This document shows, one piece after another, positions 8,981-17,808 of a stretch of 64,000 nucleotides of DNA. Numbering within the stretch: position 1 is the first letter of the stretch; every line of letters begins with the position of its first letter. The DNA is from Pseudomonas arsenicoxydans. GTDB taxonomy: Bacteria > Pseudomonadota > Gammaproteobacteria > Pseudomonadales > Pseudomonadaceae. The notes beneath the pieces are model-generated. The model worked only from the letters and a program-made list of their open reading frames with translations. It did not search any database and was not told the origin of the DNA. The position numbers and the translations under genes are program-made. The DNA lies in contig NZ_RCZE01000008.1 in assembly GCF_006438915.1 (NCBI RefSeq), forward strand, positions 1 to 64,000, read 5' to 3'.

Positions 8981-10207
8981 ATGACCCAGACGACGATTCC
9001 CCGCTACCAAGACACGCTGTACCACGACCTGAATACCCCGCTGGAAATCCTCGCCATTCGCCAGGAGGTTCGTCGCTTCGCGGATGAGCATGTCGCACCA
9101 GTGGCTTATGTAATTGGTCATACCGAGGAGTCTGTCGAAGCCTTCCCGCGCGACCTGTTTGCCAAGATGGCCAAGGCCGGTTTGTTCGGCATTCCCTTTG
9201 CTGCCGACGTCGGGGGGCGCGGGCTCAAGTACCCGACGGCCGCCACCGCCGTGATGATCGAAGAGCTGGCGTACCATTCGAATTCGGTGGCCGCCATCGT
9301 TGACGTGCATTGCATTCTCGCGGGCAATGCTCTGAATCATGGGTCAGACTCGATCAAGCAACGCTATCTCACCCCCCTGCTCAACGGCGACAAGATTGGG
9401 AGCTTTGCCACTACCGAACCGGATGCCAGTACCGACCTGAGCATCCAGGCCATGAACACCTACGCCATGTGTACCGAAAATGGTTACATCGTCAACGGTC
9501 GCAAGCGCTTCATTACCAACTCACCCGTCGCCGATTTTGTTGTGGTGCTCTGCGTCGATGGAGAGCGCATGACGGAGCTGGTGGTCGAACTGAGTTGGTC
9601 AGGTGTTCGTGTGGGTGAACCCGACAAGAAAATGGGCAACCACGGTCAACTGACGGCGGATATCTACTTCGACAACGTCGAGGTGCCGATGGAGAACGTT
9701 GTTGGCCTGCCGGGTCAAGGTCTCAAGATAGCGTTGCAAACGCTGACTTACGGACGCGTCGGGATTGCCGCGAGTGGGACCGGCATGGCTCAGGCACTGT
9801 TTGATCACAGTGTCGAGCGACTCAAGACCCGCCGGGCCTTCGGCAAAGCTATCGCGCAGTTCCAGCATTGGCAGTTCAAGCTGGCTGAGCGTGCGACGGA
9901 AATCGAGAATGCCCGCAACCTGTATCTCAAGGCGGCGTTACGCATGGACGAAGGGCACGCTTTCCCGGAACCCGAGGCCGCCATGGCCAAATGGTATGGC
10001 ACTAACCTCGCGGGTGAATTTGCCCGTGATGCGGTACAGATCTTTGGCGGTTACGGCTTCATGCGTGAACTGGCGGCTGATGGTTCGCACTACCGAGTCG
10101 AGGAGATTTACCGCGATTGCAAAATCGCCGAGATCTATGAGGGTACCAATGAGATTCAAAAACTGGTCATCGCACGCGGCATCTTTGGTAAAGACATCAC
10201 AGGCTGA
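8981..10207 (+). CDS. Acyl-CoA dehydrogenase
   Basis: 408 residues from the ATG at 8981 (MTQTTIPRYQDTLYHDLNTP); the open frame extends further up but those residues are not dehydrogenase-like. All three family domains are present: helical N-terminus, the beta domain with FATTEPDASTDLS (flavin/substrate contact) and the C-terminal helical domain with RAFGKAIAQFQ and QIFGGYGFMRE. The catalytic base of short- and medium-chain enzymes is likely the Glu in AEIYEGTNEIQK. It oxidises an acyl-CoA to the trans-2-enoyl-CoA, passing electrons to ETF. The next gene, 35 bp downstream, is an NAD(P)H:quinone oxidoreductase-like flavoprotein, and the GlxA-type regulator is divergent. Chain length or branching of the substrate cannot be told from the sequence. 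Confidence 0.9.
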   Translation: MTQTTIPRYQDTLYHDLNTPLEILAIRQEVRRFADEHVAPVAYVIGHTEESVEAFPRDLFAKMAKAGLFGIPFAADVGGRGLKYPTAATAVMIEELAYHSNSVAAIVDVHCILAGNALNHGSDSIKQRYLTPLLNGDKIGSFATTEPDASTDLSIQAMNTYAMCTENGYIVNGRKRFITNSPVADFVVVLCVDGERMTELVVELSWSGVRVGEPDKKMGNHGQLTADIYFDNVEVPMENVVGLPGQGLKIALQTLTYGRVGIAASGTGMAQALFDHSVERLKTRRAFGKAIAQFQHWQFKLAERATEIENARNLYLKAALRMDEGHAFPEPEAAMAKWYGTNLAGEFARDAVQIFGGYGFMRELAADGSHYRVEEIYRDCKIAEIYEGTNEIQKLVIARGIFGKDITG

Positions 10208-10242
10208 TGTCTGCCCATTCACGCCCACTGGAGACCTGCCCG

Positions 10243-10956
10243 ATGAATATCCTCATTATTCATGCACACAACGAGTCGCTGTCGTTCAATACAGCCATGA
10301 AAAACCTGGCCGTCGAAGAACTGCAAGCGCAAGGACATTGCGTCGGCGTTTCCGACCTGTATGCCATGAACTGGAATCCGGTTGCCAGCGCAGCCGATTT
10401 TGGTAGCCGCGCCAATGCCGACTACCTGACCTATGCGCTGGAGCAACGTCATAATCATTCGCAACAGACCCTGGCAGCGGATATCCAAGAGGAACTGGAC
10501 AAGTTACTCAAGGCTGATCTTGTGATCTTCAACTTCCCAATTTATTGGTTTTCGATGCCGGCGATTATGAAAGGCTGGATAGACCGGGTACTCATTTCCG
10601 GCGTTTGCTACGGCGGCAAGCGCTTTTACGACCAAGGAGGTCTGGCTGGCAAAAAGGCCATGCTTGCCATCACCATCGGCGGTCAACCTCACATGCTGGT
10701 CAAGGACGGCGTGCACGGTGAACTCAACGATATGCTTAAGCCGGTCCTGCGCGGCACGCTGGCTTATACCGGGATGGCTGTGTTGCCAACCTTTGTTGCC
10801 CATCACGTGCCGTACATCTCCCAAGAGGCCCGCGCAATCTTGTTGGAGCAGTATCGTCAGCACTTGAGATCGCTGGACACGCTACAGACTCTGACGTTCG
10901 TCTCGCTCAATCATTTTGACGAAAAACTGCATCCACTGTCCGCTACGAATATCTGA
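10243..10956 (+). CDS. NAD(P)H dehydrogenase (quinone)-like flavodoxin-fold protein
   Basis: 237 residues from the ATG at 10243, which follows a GGAGACC ribosome-binding site by a good distance; an in-frame ATG at 10207 is not supported. The opening MNILIIHAHNESLSFNTAMK is the phosphate-binding loop of the flavodoxin-like fold of the NQO1/KefF/MdaB group. FPIYWFSMPAIMKGWIDRV is the hallmark FMN/FAD-binding segment, and AITIGGQP is the third flavin loop. Such enzymes carry out two-electron reduction of quinones or serve as potassium-efflux ancillary proteins. Being directly behind the acyl-CoA dehydrogenase suggests a redox role in that pathway, but this is inference. Confidence 0.85.
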   Translation: MNILIIHAHNESLSFNTAMKNLAVEELQAQGHCVGVSDLYAMNWNPVASAADFGSRANADYLTYALEQRHNHSQQTLAADIQEELDKLLKADLVIFNFPIYWFSMPAIMKGWIDRVLISGVCYGGKRFYDQGGLAGKKAMLAITIGGQPHMLVKDGVHGELNDMLKPVLRGTLAYTGMAVLPTFVAHHVPYISQEARAILLEQYRQHLRSLDTLQTLTFVSLNHFDEKLHPLSATNI

Positions 10957-11244
10957 CTCATGTTCGAACAGCGCATCGTTGATGTCTGCTTTGGGTTGGC
11001 TTCAACCATGTGTGGTAGGCAGAGATCGGCCAGAAGCAGCCGGTGGCTGGAGCAATGGCAAATGTGCACCTATGCATGGTTTGCTGGAAAAGCTGATCAA
11101 GCAAACTGTGCTGCTCCGACTATGGTGCGCAACATCTGTATTAGGTCATTAGAGCGAGTTACGTCAGTACCGTACCACTCAGTGATGACAAGAGCGCCGG
11201 GAAAGTGATTGACCGCGCTCGGAAAAATGTCATTGCGCCATTAA
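10957..11244. other. Non-coding stretch with intergenic repeat fragment
   Basis: Nearly 290 bases with no gene that I can support. GATCGGCCAGAAGCAGCCG at 11024-11042 is nearly the same as a segment at 6732-6750, so both are likely fragments of a dispersed intergenic repeat. No promoter or terminator stands out. Confidence 0.45.
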
Positions 11245-12797
11245 TTCCCTGCAATAAACGCAGCGCAGGCGGCCAGCGAAATCCCCCCGGGAATCACTAC
11301 ACCCGATCGCATCGAAACCCGAATCGGCACGCTGGAGTTCAAGGACGGCGCACCGAGCGTAAAAACCACACAGGACGTCTACGACACCCTGGCTTTCACT
11401 CGCGGTATAGATGCGTTCATGAACAGTTTTTCAGGTGCATCGGCCTATGCGATTCGCGAGGGTTTTCACAGCATTGGGGTAGACGACAACACAGTGCTCA
11501 TTTTCTCCGAGTTGATGGATTCCCAATCGCTGTTTCTTACTGCCAACGCTGACACCATCTATACGCTCTCTATCCTCGATCTGACAAAAGGGCCATTGGT
11601 GGTTGAGGTGCCGCCCAAATCGCTCGGCACACTCAATGACATGTGGTTCGGCTGGATCATCGACCTCTGTACGCCCGGGCCTGACCGGGGCGAAGGTGGC
11701 CGCCGGACTACGAGGGGCCTCTCCCGGACAGTGGCTTTTTTGTAGGTGGAGCGAAAACCAACCACGAGCTCTACGCCGTTCGCGCCTTCATGGAGAACAA
11801 CGACCCGAAACCTTCTGTCGACCTCATAAAAGACAAACTGAAAATTTATCCCTATACCCCAGGCGGCTACGGCACCAGCATTGCCACGGCTCTCGCAGGT
11901 CAAGTCAGGCTGGAGCCCAATCCGCCCATACCGCCGACGAAATTCGTGGACGGCAGCGGTAAGTCTTTCAACACTATTCCCCCTAATGACTTCACCTATT
12001 TCGAGACGCTCGACAAGCTCGTGCAACTGGAACCCGCCACCTCGTTCAATCCGGAACTGCTGGGCCAACTGGCGGCCATTGGCATCGTGAAGGGCAAGCC
12101 ATTTGCTCCGGACGAGCGGATGAAGAAAATCCTCACCGACGCGGCGGCCGTGGGCAATGCGGCCGGACGATCACTGAACTTTCGTGCTGCCGACTATCCC
12201 GGCTGGGCCTACTACCCGAACTCGATGTGGGCCAGCATGCTGTGGCAAGGTGGCTTCGATTTTGAGACACCGCCGCCAATGATCACCAAGGAAGGCTTGT
12301 TTAAGGCATTGCCACCGACCGGAGCACGGACCCTCGATTCGCGCGCGGCCTTTTATTACGGCTACACCATGGACTCACCGGGGATGATCATGCGGCTGCC
12401 CAACGTGGGCTCGCAGTACCTCATGGGGTTCTCTGATGCGCAAAAGCACCCCTTCGATGGCAGCAAGACCTACAAAGTGATCCTGCCGCCGAAGATTCCA
12501 GCGGCCAAATTCTGGTCGTTCACCGTCTACGACAACCAGACGCGGTCCATGCTCCAGACGCCGCAACGCTACCCGCGAGCGGGTAGCCAGACCTATTCTT
12601 CACCGGCCTCAGTCGAGAATGCGGATGGCTCCACAACCATCTACTTCGGCCCTACCAAGCCTGCGGACGCGAAAGCCGGAAACTGGATACAGACCACCCC
12701 TGACAAGGGCTGGTTCACGATCCTGCGCCTCTACAGCCCGCTTGAGTCATTCTTCACGAAAGCGTGGCGGCCGAGCGAGATCGAACTAGTTCAGTGA
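11245..12797 (+). pseudogene. DUF1254/DUF1214 protein, disrupted (no start, internal out-of-frame deletion)
   Basis: The frame from 11245 gives AINAAQAASEIPPGITTPDR, then AYAIREGFHSIGVDDNTVLI and LTANADTIYTLSILDLTKGP, the DUF1254 domain (PF06863). A stop (TAA at 11242) lies just before, with no ATG or GTG in between, so the signal peptide is lost. Around 11695-11705 the frame breaks: GPDRGEGG should continue through a KYLLVP-like stretch into PDYEGPLPDSGFFVGG, but about 16-17 bases are missing and the rest is read in another frame. The DUF1214 half from 11790 to 12797 (MENNDPKPSVDLIKDKLKIY to SFFTKAWRPSEIELVQ) is intact. Intact members are exported proteins of unclear function, often beside aromatic or sulfonate genes. 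It cannot be made as a full protein. Confidence 0.8.
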
Positions 12798-12879
12798 GTG
12801 AGCCGCAGGTCTTTACAGGCTCGGATCCGAGGGGTGCTGTTCACAAGCGCCCACTTCCGAACGGCTGCTATGGGTCTAG

Positions 12880-13635
12880 GCTGTGTGAAAACGCCAGTGA
12901 TTGTCTAACCTTCTGATCGTCTAGATCGCATCGGGGGCGATCATGAAGCGATTTATTGAAGGTGAGGCTCGGACGCAAGTCACGTTGCTGCCGTAGTGTC
13001 TGGACGATTACGTAGCCGAAGAAAATCCAGTGCGCGTGGTCGATGTTTTCGTCGATGAACTCGACCTGGGCGCACTTGGTTTTGAGGGCGTCGATCCTGC
13101 CGCAACGGGTCGTCCGGCCTATCACCCAGCGGTGTTGCTGAAGATCTATATCTACGGCTATCTCAATCGGATTCAGTCCAGCCGCCGACTTGAACGTGAG
13201 GCCGAGCGCAACGTCGAGTTGATGTGGCTAACGGGCGTTTGGCTCCGGACTTCAAAACCATTGCCGACTTTCGCAAAGACAACGGCAAAGCCATTCGCAG
13301 CGTATGCCGCCAGTTCGTAGTGCTTTGTCGCAACCTCAATCTCTTCTCCCAATCGATCATCGCCATCGACGGCAGCAAATTCAAAAGCCGTCAATAATCG
13401 CGACCGCAACTTCACTCAGGGCAAGGTGAAGGCACGCATGCAGCAGATCGAGCAGAGCATTGATCGCTATCTGGCGGCGATGGATTCGGCGGATCGGGCA
13501 ACGCCCGAAGTGGCCGAGGCCAAGGCCGAGCGGCTGAAAGAAAAAATCGAAACAGTGGAAAAGCAGATGCAGAAACTCAAGGAAATCGAGGCACAGCTCC
13601 ACGAAAGTCCAGACCAGCAGATTTCCCTCACTTGA
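12880..13635 (+). mobile_element. IS1182-type insertion sequence remnant (left end)
   Basis: TGTGTGAAAACGCCAGTGATT around 12882-12902 resembles the outer end usual for IS1182-family elements, and a decayed transposase begins 40 bases further in. The right half of the element is missing: homology stops at about 13633, where the usual SLTDPDARSM continuation is replaced by unrelated AT-rich DNA. No right terminal repeat or target duplication was found. Confidence 0.7.
12943..13635 (+). pseudogene. IS1182 family transposase, decayed N-terminal part
   Basis: The translation starts MKRFIEGEARTQVTLLP and meets an in-frame TAG at 12994. It then goes on as CLDDYVAEENPVRVVDVFVD and HPAVLLKIYIYGYLNRIQSS. 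The frame changes near 13228: the sense continues as RLAPDFKTIADFRKDNGKAI in another frame. It changes again near 13386, after IIAIDGSKFK, into AVNNRDRNFTQGKVKARMQQ. The first catalytic aspartate (in AIDGSKF) is recognisable. After the coiled-coil-like segment (EKQMQKLKEIEAQLHE) the protein ends at SLT-stop, short of the second half of the catalytic domain. One stop, two frameshifts and a truncation mean it is dead. Confidence 0.85.
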
Positions 13636-14160
13636 TATAAGTAAATGGTTGATTATTAAAGCTTGGGTTTTTTATTTTTAATTATCAACGGCCACAGGCG
13701 TCCCGGCTCTACTCATTGGACGTCTTTCCTGTCTTTGACACCTGACGTATGGCAGAGCGTTTTTCTGGTGTCATTCGGTTGCGGCGGCAACAACCAATGC
13801 CGTTCGTAGTCGATCCGAGAAAAACCCGAGCCCCCTCACTTTTCTCGCGGTCCAGGGTCAACGGGAGCCCGGTAGCTGCCACACGTAACCCTATAATTGC
13901 CGGTAGAAATCTCTCCCGGTAAGCCGTATTTTTGAGCATCACCAAGCTTGAGTGGTAGAACTTGATTTTCATTTGCGTCGTCAGAATCTGTTGTTGCTCG
14001 ATGATCCTGCCGTTGGTTGCTGAGTGCCATGCGCCCAAGGGTGCATTAGCCCGCTGTGCGCAAAGGTTCGCCAATGCATCACTGGTATCCAAGTCACGCT
14101 GGAAATAGTTTCTGCTCTTCGATTTTGGCTTATCGGCGACACTCAGCAGCTAGAGTCATC
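13636..14160. other. Non-coding stretch between IS remnant and receiver remnant
   Basis: About 525 bases, AT-rich just after the IS break (GGGTTTTTTATTTTTAATTA near 13664). Open frames on both strands here have no recognisable domain. I see no gene or regulatory site that I can support; it may be the scar of several deletions. Confidence 0.45.
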
Positions 14161-14170
14161 GGGAAAGAAT

Positions 14171-14516
14171 GAAACCATATTGCTGGTGGACGATGAAGCG
14201 GCTATCCGACAAATGGCGTCGGAGCTTTTGTCCGAAATTGGCTATCGCGTATCGAAGCGGTGGATAGCGTTTCTGCAATTAAACAGGCAGAGAAGCTGGA
14301 ACACCTGGATTTGCTCCTGACCGATGTAGGCTTACCAGGATTGATGAACGGGATCAGTCTGGCTGCGGAACTCAAGAAGCAATGTCCGCTGCTCAAGGTG
14401 CTTTTCATCACTGGGTTTGCTGGCGGTTCGCGACTGGTCTCGGTCGATAGGACAACCCGATTACTGACCAAACCCTTCAGTCTGAATGAGCTCACTTCGC
14501 GAGTGCATCATTCTGA
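14171..14516 (+). pseudogene. Receiver (REC) domain remnant of a hybrid sensor kinase, frameshifted
   Basis: ETILLVDDEAAIRQMASELL starts in one frame, with the acidic pair Asp-Asp of a receiver. After SEIGYRV (about 14250) the frame shifts and continues as EAVDSVSAIKQAEKLEHLDL, LLTDVGLPGLMNGISLA (phosphoacceptor Asp in TDVGLPG), LFITGFAGG (conserved Thr) and LLTKPFSLNEL (conserved Lys). This is the order of a CheY-like receiver such as those closing PAS-type hybrid histidine kinases. No kinase core lies upstream, and no output domain lies downstream. It is a broken fragment of a larger gene. Confidence 0.7.
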
Positions 14517-14731
14517 AGCCCGTCCTTTAATCGAACCTCTCCCGCAACAGGGCCTTGGCTCCGGACTCTGCGCTCACCGGCCCTCTCCTTCGCTTGAATT
14601 GATCTGTTTCATGCATTAATACATGCCAACAATGCACTTATCATATCGATCGTCCTGATCCACCATTCGCACCAATAAGAACCGTGCGCCGCCAGGCTGC
14701 GCACGTCATAAAAGCGGTGGAGTTCAGGTCA

Positions 14732-16024
14732 ATGACAACATCAAACCCTTCCGGGCGTTCACGCGCCGGTGCGATTTTCCGGGTTACCTCGGGCAACTTC
14801 CTCGAACAGTTCGATTTCTTCCTTTTCGGCTTTTACGCTACGCAAATTGCGGCTGTGTTCTTTCCGGCCAGCAGTGAATTTGCCTCCCTGATGATGACCT
14901 TCGCGGTGTTTGGCGCGGGTTTCCTGATGCGTCCGTTGGGCGCGGTGGTACTCGGTGCTTACATCGACGATGTGGGTCGGCGCAAAGGGTTGATCGTGAC
15001 GTTGTCGATTATGGCCAGCGGCACGATTCTCATTGTGTTGGTGCCTGGTTACGAAACCATCGGGTTATTTGCACCAGCCCTCGTGCTGATCGGTCGCTTG
15101 CTGCAAGGCTTCTCGGCCGGTGCGGAAATGGGGGGCGTCTCGGTGTACCTCTCGGAGATCGCCACTCCAGGCAACAAAGGCTTCTTCACCAGTTGGCAGT
15201 CGGCCAGCCAGCAAGTGGCAATTATCGTCGCGGCGGCGTTGGGCTACGGGTTGAATCAGTGGATGGCGCCCGCAATGATTGCCGATTGGGGCTGGCGGAT
15301 TCCGTTTTTCGTCGGTTGCATGATCGTGCCGTTCATTTTTTTCCTGCGCCGTAACCTCGAAGAAACCAAGGAATTCGAAGCACGCAAACATCGGCCGAGT
15401 ATGGGCGATGTGTTCCGCACCCTCGCGCAGAACTGGGTAATCGTGTTCGCCGGGATGATGATGGTCGCCCTCACCACCACGGCTTTTTACCTGATCACCG
15501 TGTACGCACCAACCTTCGGCAAAACCGTGCTGCACCTGAGTACGTCCGATGCGCTATTGGTGACCTTGCTGGTGGGTGTTTCGAACTTCTTCTGGTTACC
15601 CATTGGCGGCGCGTTATCTGACCGCATCGGTCGGCGTCCAGTGCTAATCGCCATGGCGCTGTTAACCCTCGCCACTGCGTATCCAGCTCTGACTTATCTG
15701 GTCAACGCGCCAAGCTTCATCAACATGCTGTTGGTCCTGCTGTGGTTGTCGTTCATTTACGGTTTGTACAACGGCGCAATGATTGCGGCGCTCACGGAAA
15801 TCATGCCGGTCGAAGTTCGGGTTGCCGGTTTCTCCCTGGCTTACAGCTTGGCTACGGCGGTGTTTGGCGGCTTCACCCCGGCGATGTCGACCTTCCTGAT
15901 TCAGTACACCGGCGACAAGGCTGCACCCGGTTACTGGATGAGTTTCGCCGCACTCTGTGCCTTGTGCGCGACCTTGTATCTCTACCGCCGCTCCACCGGC
16001 CGCCTGCAACCGGCGATGTCTTGA
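14732..16024 (+). CDS. MFS carboxylate:proton symporter (citrate/tricarballylate type)
   Basis: 430 residues from the ATG at 14732. About twelve hydrophobic segments are visible. The motif between helices 2 and 3 is present as GAYIDDVGRRKGL, and the family signature GRLLQGFSAGAEMGGVSVYL sits in helix 4-5. The opening GAIFRVTSGNFLEQFDFFLFG with its acidic Glu-x-x-Asp-Phe is typical of the metabolite:H+ symporters (CitA, TcuC, ShiA, KgtP). Closest in feel to the citrate/tricarballylate carriers. It is followed 25 bp later by a ModA-like binding protein, with a LysR gene convergent behind that. Regulation by that LysR protein is likely but not proven. Confidence 0.85.
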   Translation: MTTSNPSGRSRAGAIFRVTSGNFLEQFDFFLFGFYATQIAAVFFPASSEFASLMMTFAVFGAGFLMRPLGAVVLGAYIDDVGRRKGLIVTLSIMASGTILIVLVPGYETIGLFAPALVLIGRLLQGFSAGAEMGGVSVYLSEIATPGNKGFFTSWQSASQQVAIIVAAALGYGLNQWMAPAMIADWGWRIPFFVGCMIVPFIFFLRRNLEETKEFEARKHRPSMGDVFRTLAQNWVIVFAGMMMVALTTTAFYLITVYAPTFGKTVLHLSTSDALLVTLLVGVSNFFWLPIGGALSDRIGRRPVLIAMALLTLATAYPALTYLVNAPSFINMLLVLLWLSFIYGLYNGAMIAALTEIMPVEVRVAGFSLAYSLATAVFGGFTPAMSTFLIQYTGDKAAPGYWMSFAALCALCATLYLYRRSTGRLQPAMS

Positions 16025-16049
16025 ACCTGCCCTTTGTGAGAACACGACC

Positions 16050-16826
16050 ATGAACAAGCTATTTAATTTCGCCGCCCTCGCCCTGGTGGCCAGCCTCGGC
16101 CTCAGCACCGGCGCCCAGGCAGAAGAGATCCGCGTGATGACCTCCGGCGGTTTCACCGCTGCCTACAAAGTTCTCGGCCCTAAATTTGCCGCGTCCACCG
16201 GCAACACACTCGACACCGCCCTTGGCCCGTCGATGGGCAAAGCGCCGGAAGCTATTCCCAACCGTCTTTCTCGCGGAGAAAAAGCTGACGTAGTGATCAT
16301 GGTCGGCTACGCCCTCGATGACCTGATCAAGCAAGGCAAAGTTGATCCCGCTTCACGGGTGGAACTGGCCGATTCGCGGATCGGCCTGGTGGTGCGCGAA
16401 GGCGCTCCGAAACCGGATATCAGCTCCGTCGAGGGGCTGAAAAAAACGTTGCTGGACGCTAAATCCGTGGCCTATTCCGACAGCGCCAGTGGCGTGTACA
16501 TCGAGGATCAGTTGTTCAAGCGCCTGGGCATTGAAGGCCAACTCAAACCCAAATCGAAGATGATCCCGAAAATCCCCGTGGGTTCGGTGGTTGCCACCGG
16601 CGACTACCAACTGGGCTTCCAGCAGGTCAGCGAATTGCTCCCCGTGCCGGGCGTCAGTTTTGTGGCAAAGATTCCAGAGTCGGTGCAATCGGTAACGCGT
16701 TTCGCTGCCGGCATTCCCGTGGGCGCGCAACACCCGGCTGAAGCCAAGGCGTTGCTGGAGTACCTGGCCTCCTCGGCCGCTCAACCGGATGTGAAGGCCA
16801 CCGGGCTGGATTCAGTCAGTCGCTGA
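16050..16826 (+). CDS. ModA-like periplasmic substrate-binding protein
   Basis: 258 residues. The start at 16050 gives a textbook signal peptide, MNKLFNFAALALVASLGLST ending AQA-EEIRV. The mature protein EEIRVMTSGGFTAAYKVLGP and SRGEKADVVIMV are typical of the type 2 periplasmic binding fold in the molybdate-binding (ModA-like) group. No ABC permease or ATPase gene is beside it, so it is probably not a true molybdate importer component. Orphan proteins of this sort next to tricarballylate/citrate carriers are common in Pseudomonas and may deliver or sense a carboxylate. Its stop overlaps the stop region of the convergent LysR gene by 11 bp. Confidence 0.78.
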   Translation: MNKLFNFAALALVASLGLSTGAQAEEIRVMTSGGFTAAYKVLGPKFAASTGNTLDTALGPSMGKAPEAIPNRLSRGEKADVVIMVGYALDDLIKQGKVDPASRVELADSRIGLVVREGAPKPDISSVEGLKKTLLDAKSVAYSDSASGVYIEDQLFKRLGIEGQLKPKSKMIPKIPVGSVVATGDYQLGFQQVSELLPVPGVSFVAKIPESVQSVTRFAAGIPVGAQHPAEAKALLEYLASSAAQPDVKATGLDSVSR

Positions 16827-17721
16827 CCTGGACTTTCATTTCCACCACCAGCCGTTCCAGTTCCAACGCAGCCGGGGTCAACGTGCGACCCCGGCGCTTG
16901 ATCAGGCCGACACTGCGCATCACCTGCGGGTCTGTCAGCGGCACCCGCGTCAGAATCGGGTGATCCGCTGCCGGCATCGCCATCAGCGGCACCGCCGCAA
17001 CCCCCAACCCCGCTTCCACCAAGCCGATCATCGTCGTCACATGCCGGGTTTCACAGATGCTCTGCCGTTTCGGCACGATTGCGGTCAGCGCCTGATCCAG
17101 CAAAAAGCGATTGCCCGAGGTCTTGTCCAGCGAGATGTAATCCTGCTGATAGAACTCATCCCACGTCACGCTGCTTCGACCCGCCAATGGATGATCGCGC
17201 CGACAGGCCACAACATAACCTTCCTGCACCAAGGGCTCGAACTCGACTTCAGTCTCCAGCGTACCCATGAAGCTCAGACCGAAATCGGCTTCGCCGTTGA
17301 CGACGGCGCTGAGTACGTCGTGGGCGCTGGAGTCGAGCACTTTCACTTTGATCTTCGGGAACTGCCGGTGGTAATGGGCGATCACGCGCGGCATGAAGTA
17401 ATACGCTGCCGAGGGCACGCAGGCCACCGTGACATGGCCGAGCCGGGTCGAGGCGACTTCGCTGATTCCCAGCAGCGCCACGTCCAGATCGTCCAGCAAG
17501 CGCTCGACGCTGGGCATGAAACCGCGCCCGGCCTGAGTCAAGCTGACCTTACGTGTGGTGCGGTCGAACAATCGTACTCCGAGGGCGTCTTCAAGCTTTT
17601 CGATGCGCCGGCTCAGCGCAGGCTGGGATATACGCACGGCGTCGGCGGCTTTGCGAAAACTGCCCTGCTCGACCACGGCGCGAAAAGCTTGCAGGTCGTT
17701 GAGGTCGAAGTTGATGGCCAT
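16816..17721 (-). CDS. LysR family transcriptional regulator
   Basis: 301 residues from the ATG at 17721 (MAINFDLNDLQAFRAVVEQG). The N-terminal winged helix-turn-helix is clear: GSFRKAADAVRISQPALSRR, then KLEDALGVRLFDRTTRKVSL. The rest is the effector-binding domain of LysR proteins (HVTVACVPSAAYYFMPRVIA..). It lies convergent to the ModA-like gene and MFS carrier, with their 3' ends overlapping, and is a plausible controller of that pair, by analogy with TcuR-type regulators. The usual LysR arrangement is divergent, so the convergent layout makes the link less certain. Confidence 0.9.
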   Translation of the reverse strand: MAINFDLNDLQAFRAVVEQGSFRKAADAVRISQPALSRRIEKLEDALGVRLFDRTTRKVSLTQAGRGFMPSVERLLDDLDVALLGISEVASTRLGHVTVACVPSAAYYFMPRVIAHYHRQFPKIKVKVLDSSAHDVLSAVVNGEADFGLSFMGTLETEVEFEPLVQEGYVVACRRDHPLAGRSSVTWDEFYQQDYISLDKTSGNRFLLDQALTAIVPKRQSICETRHVTTMIGLVEAGLGVAAVPLMAMPAADHPILTRVPLTDPQVMRSVGLIKRRGRTLTPAALELERLVVEMKVQVSD

Positions 17722-17808
17722 GATGCGCACTCGGGATCAGACAGATTGATCAGCTTATCCTATGAATGTATAAAATTAATGCACAATGTAACTACATCTA
17801 CGGCTATC

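Noticed and set aside
13709..14092. Minus-strand open frames in the gap after the IS remnant
   Set aside because: No recognised domain, no clear ribosome-binding site, and the frames overlap each other; most likely chance in decayed DNA.
16050..16826. Calling the binding protein a molybdate importer subunit (modA)
   Set aside because: No modB or modC beside it; it sits with a carboxylate carrier, so only the fold is claimed.
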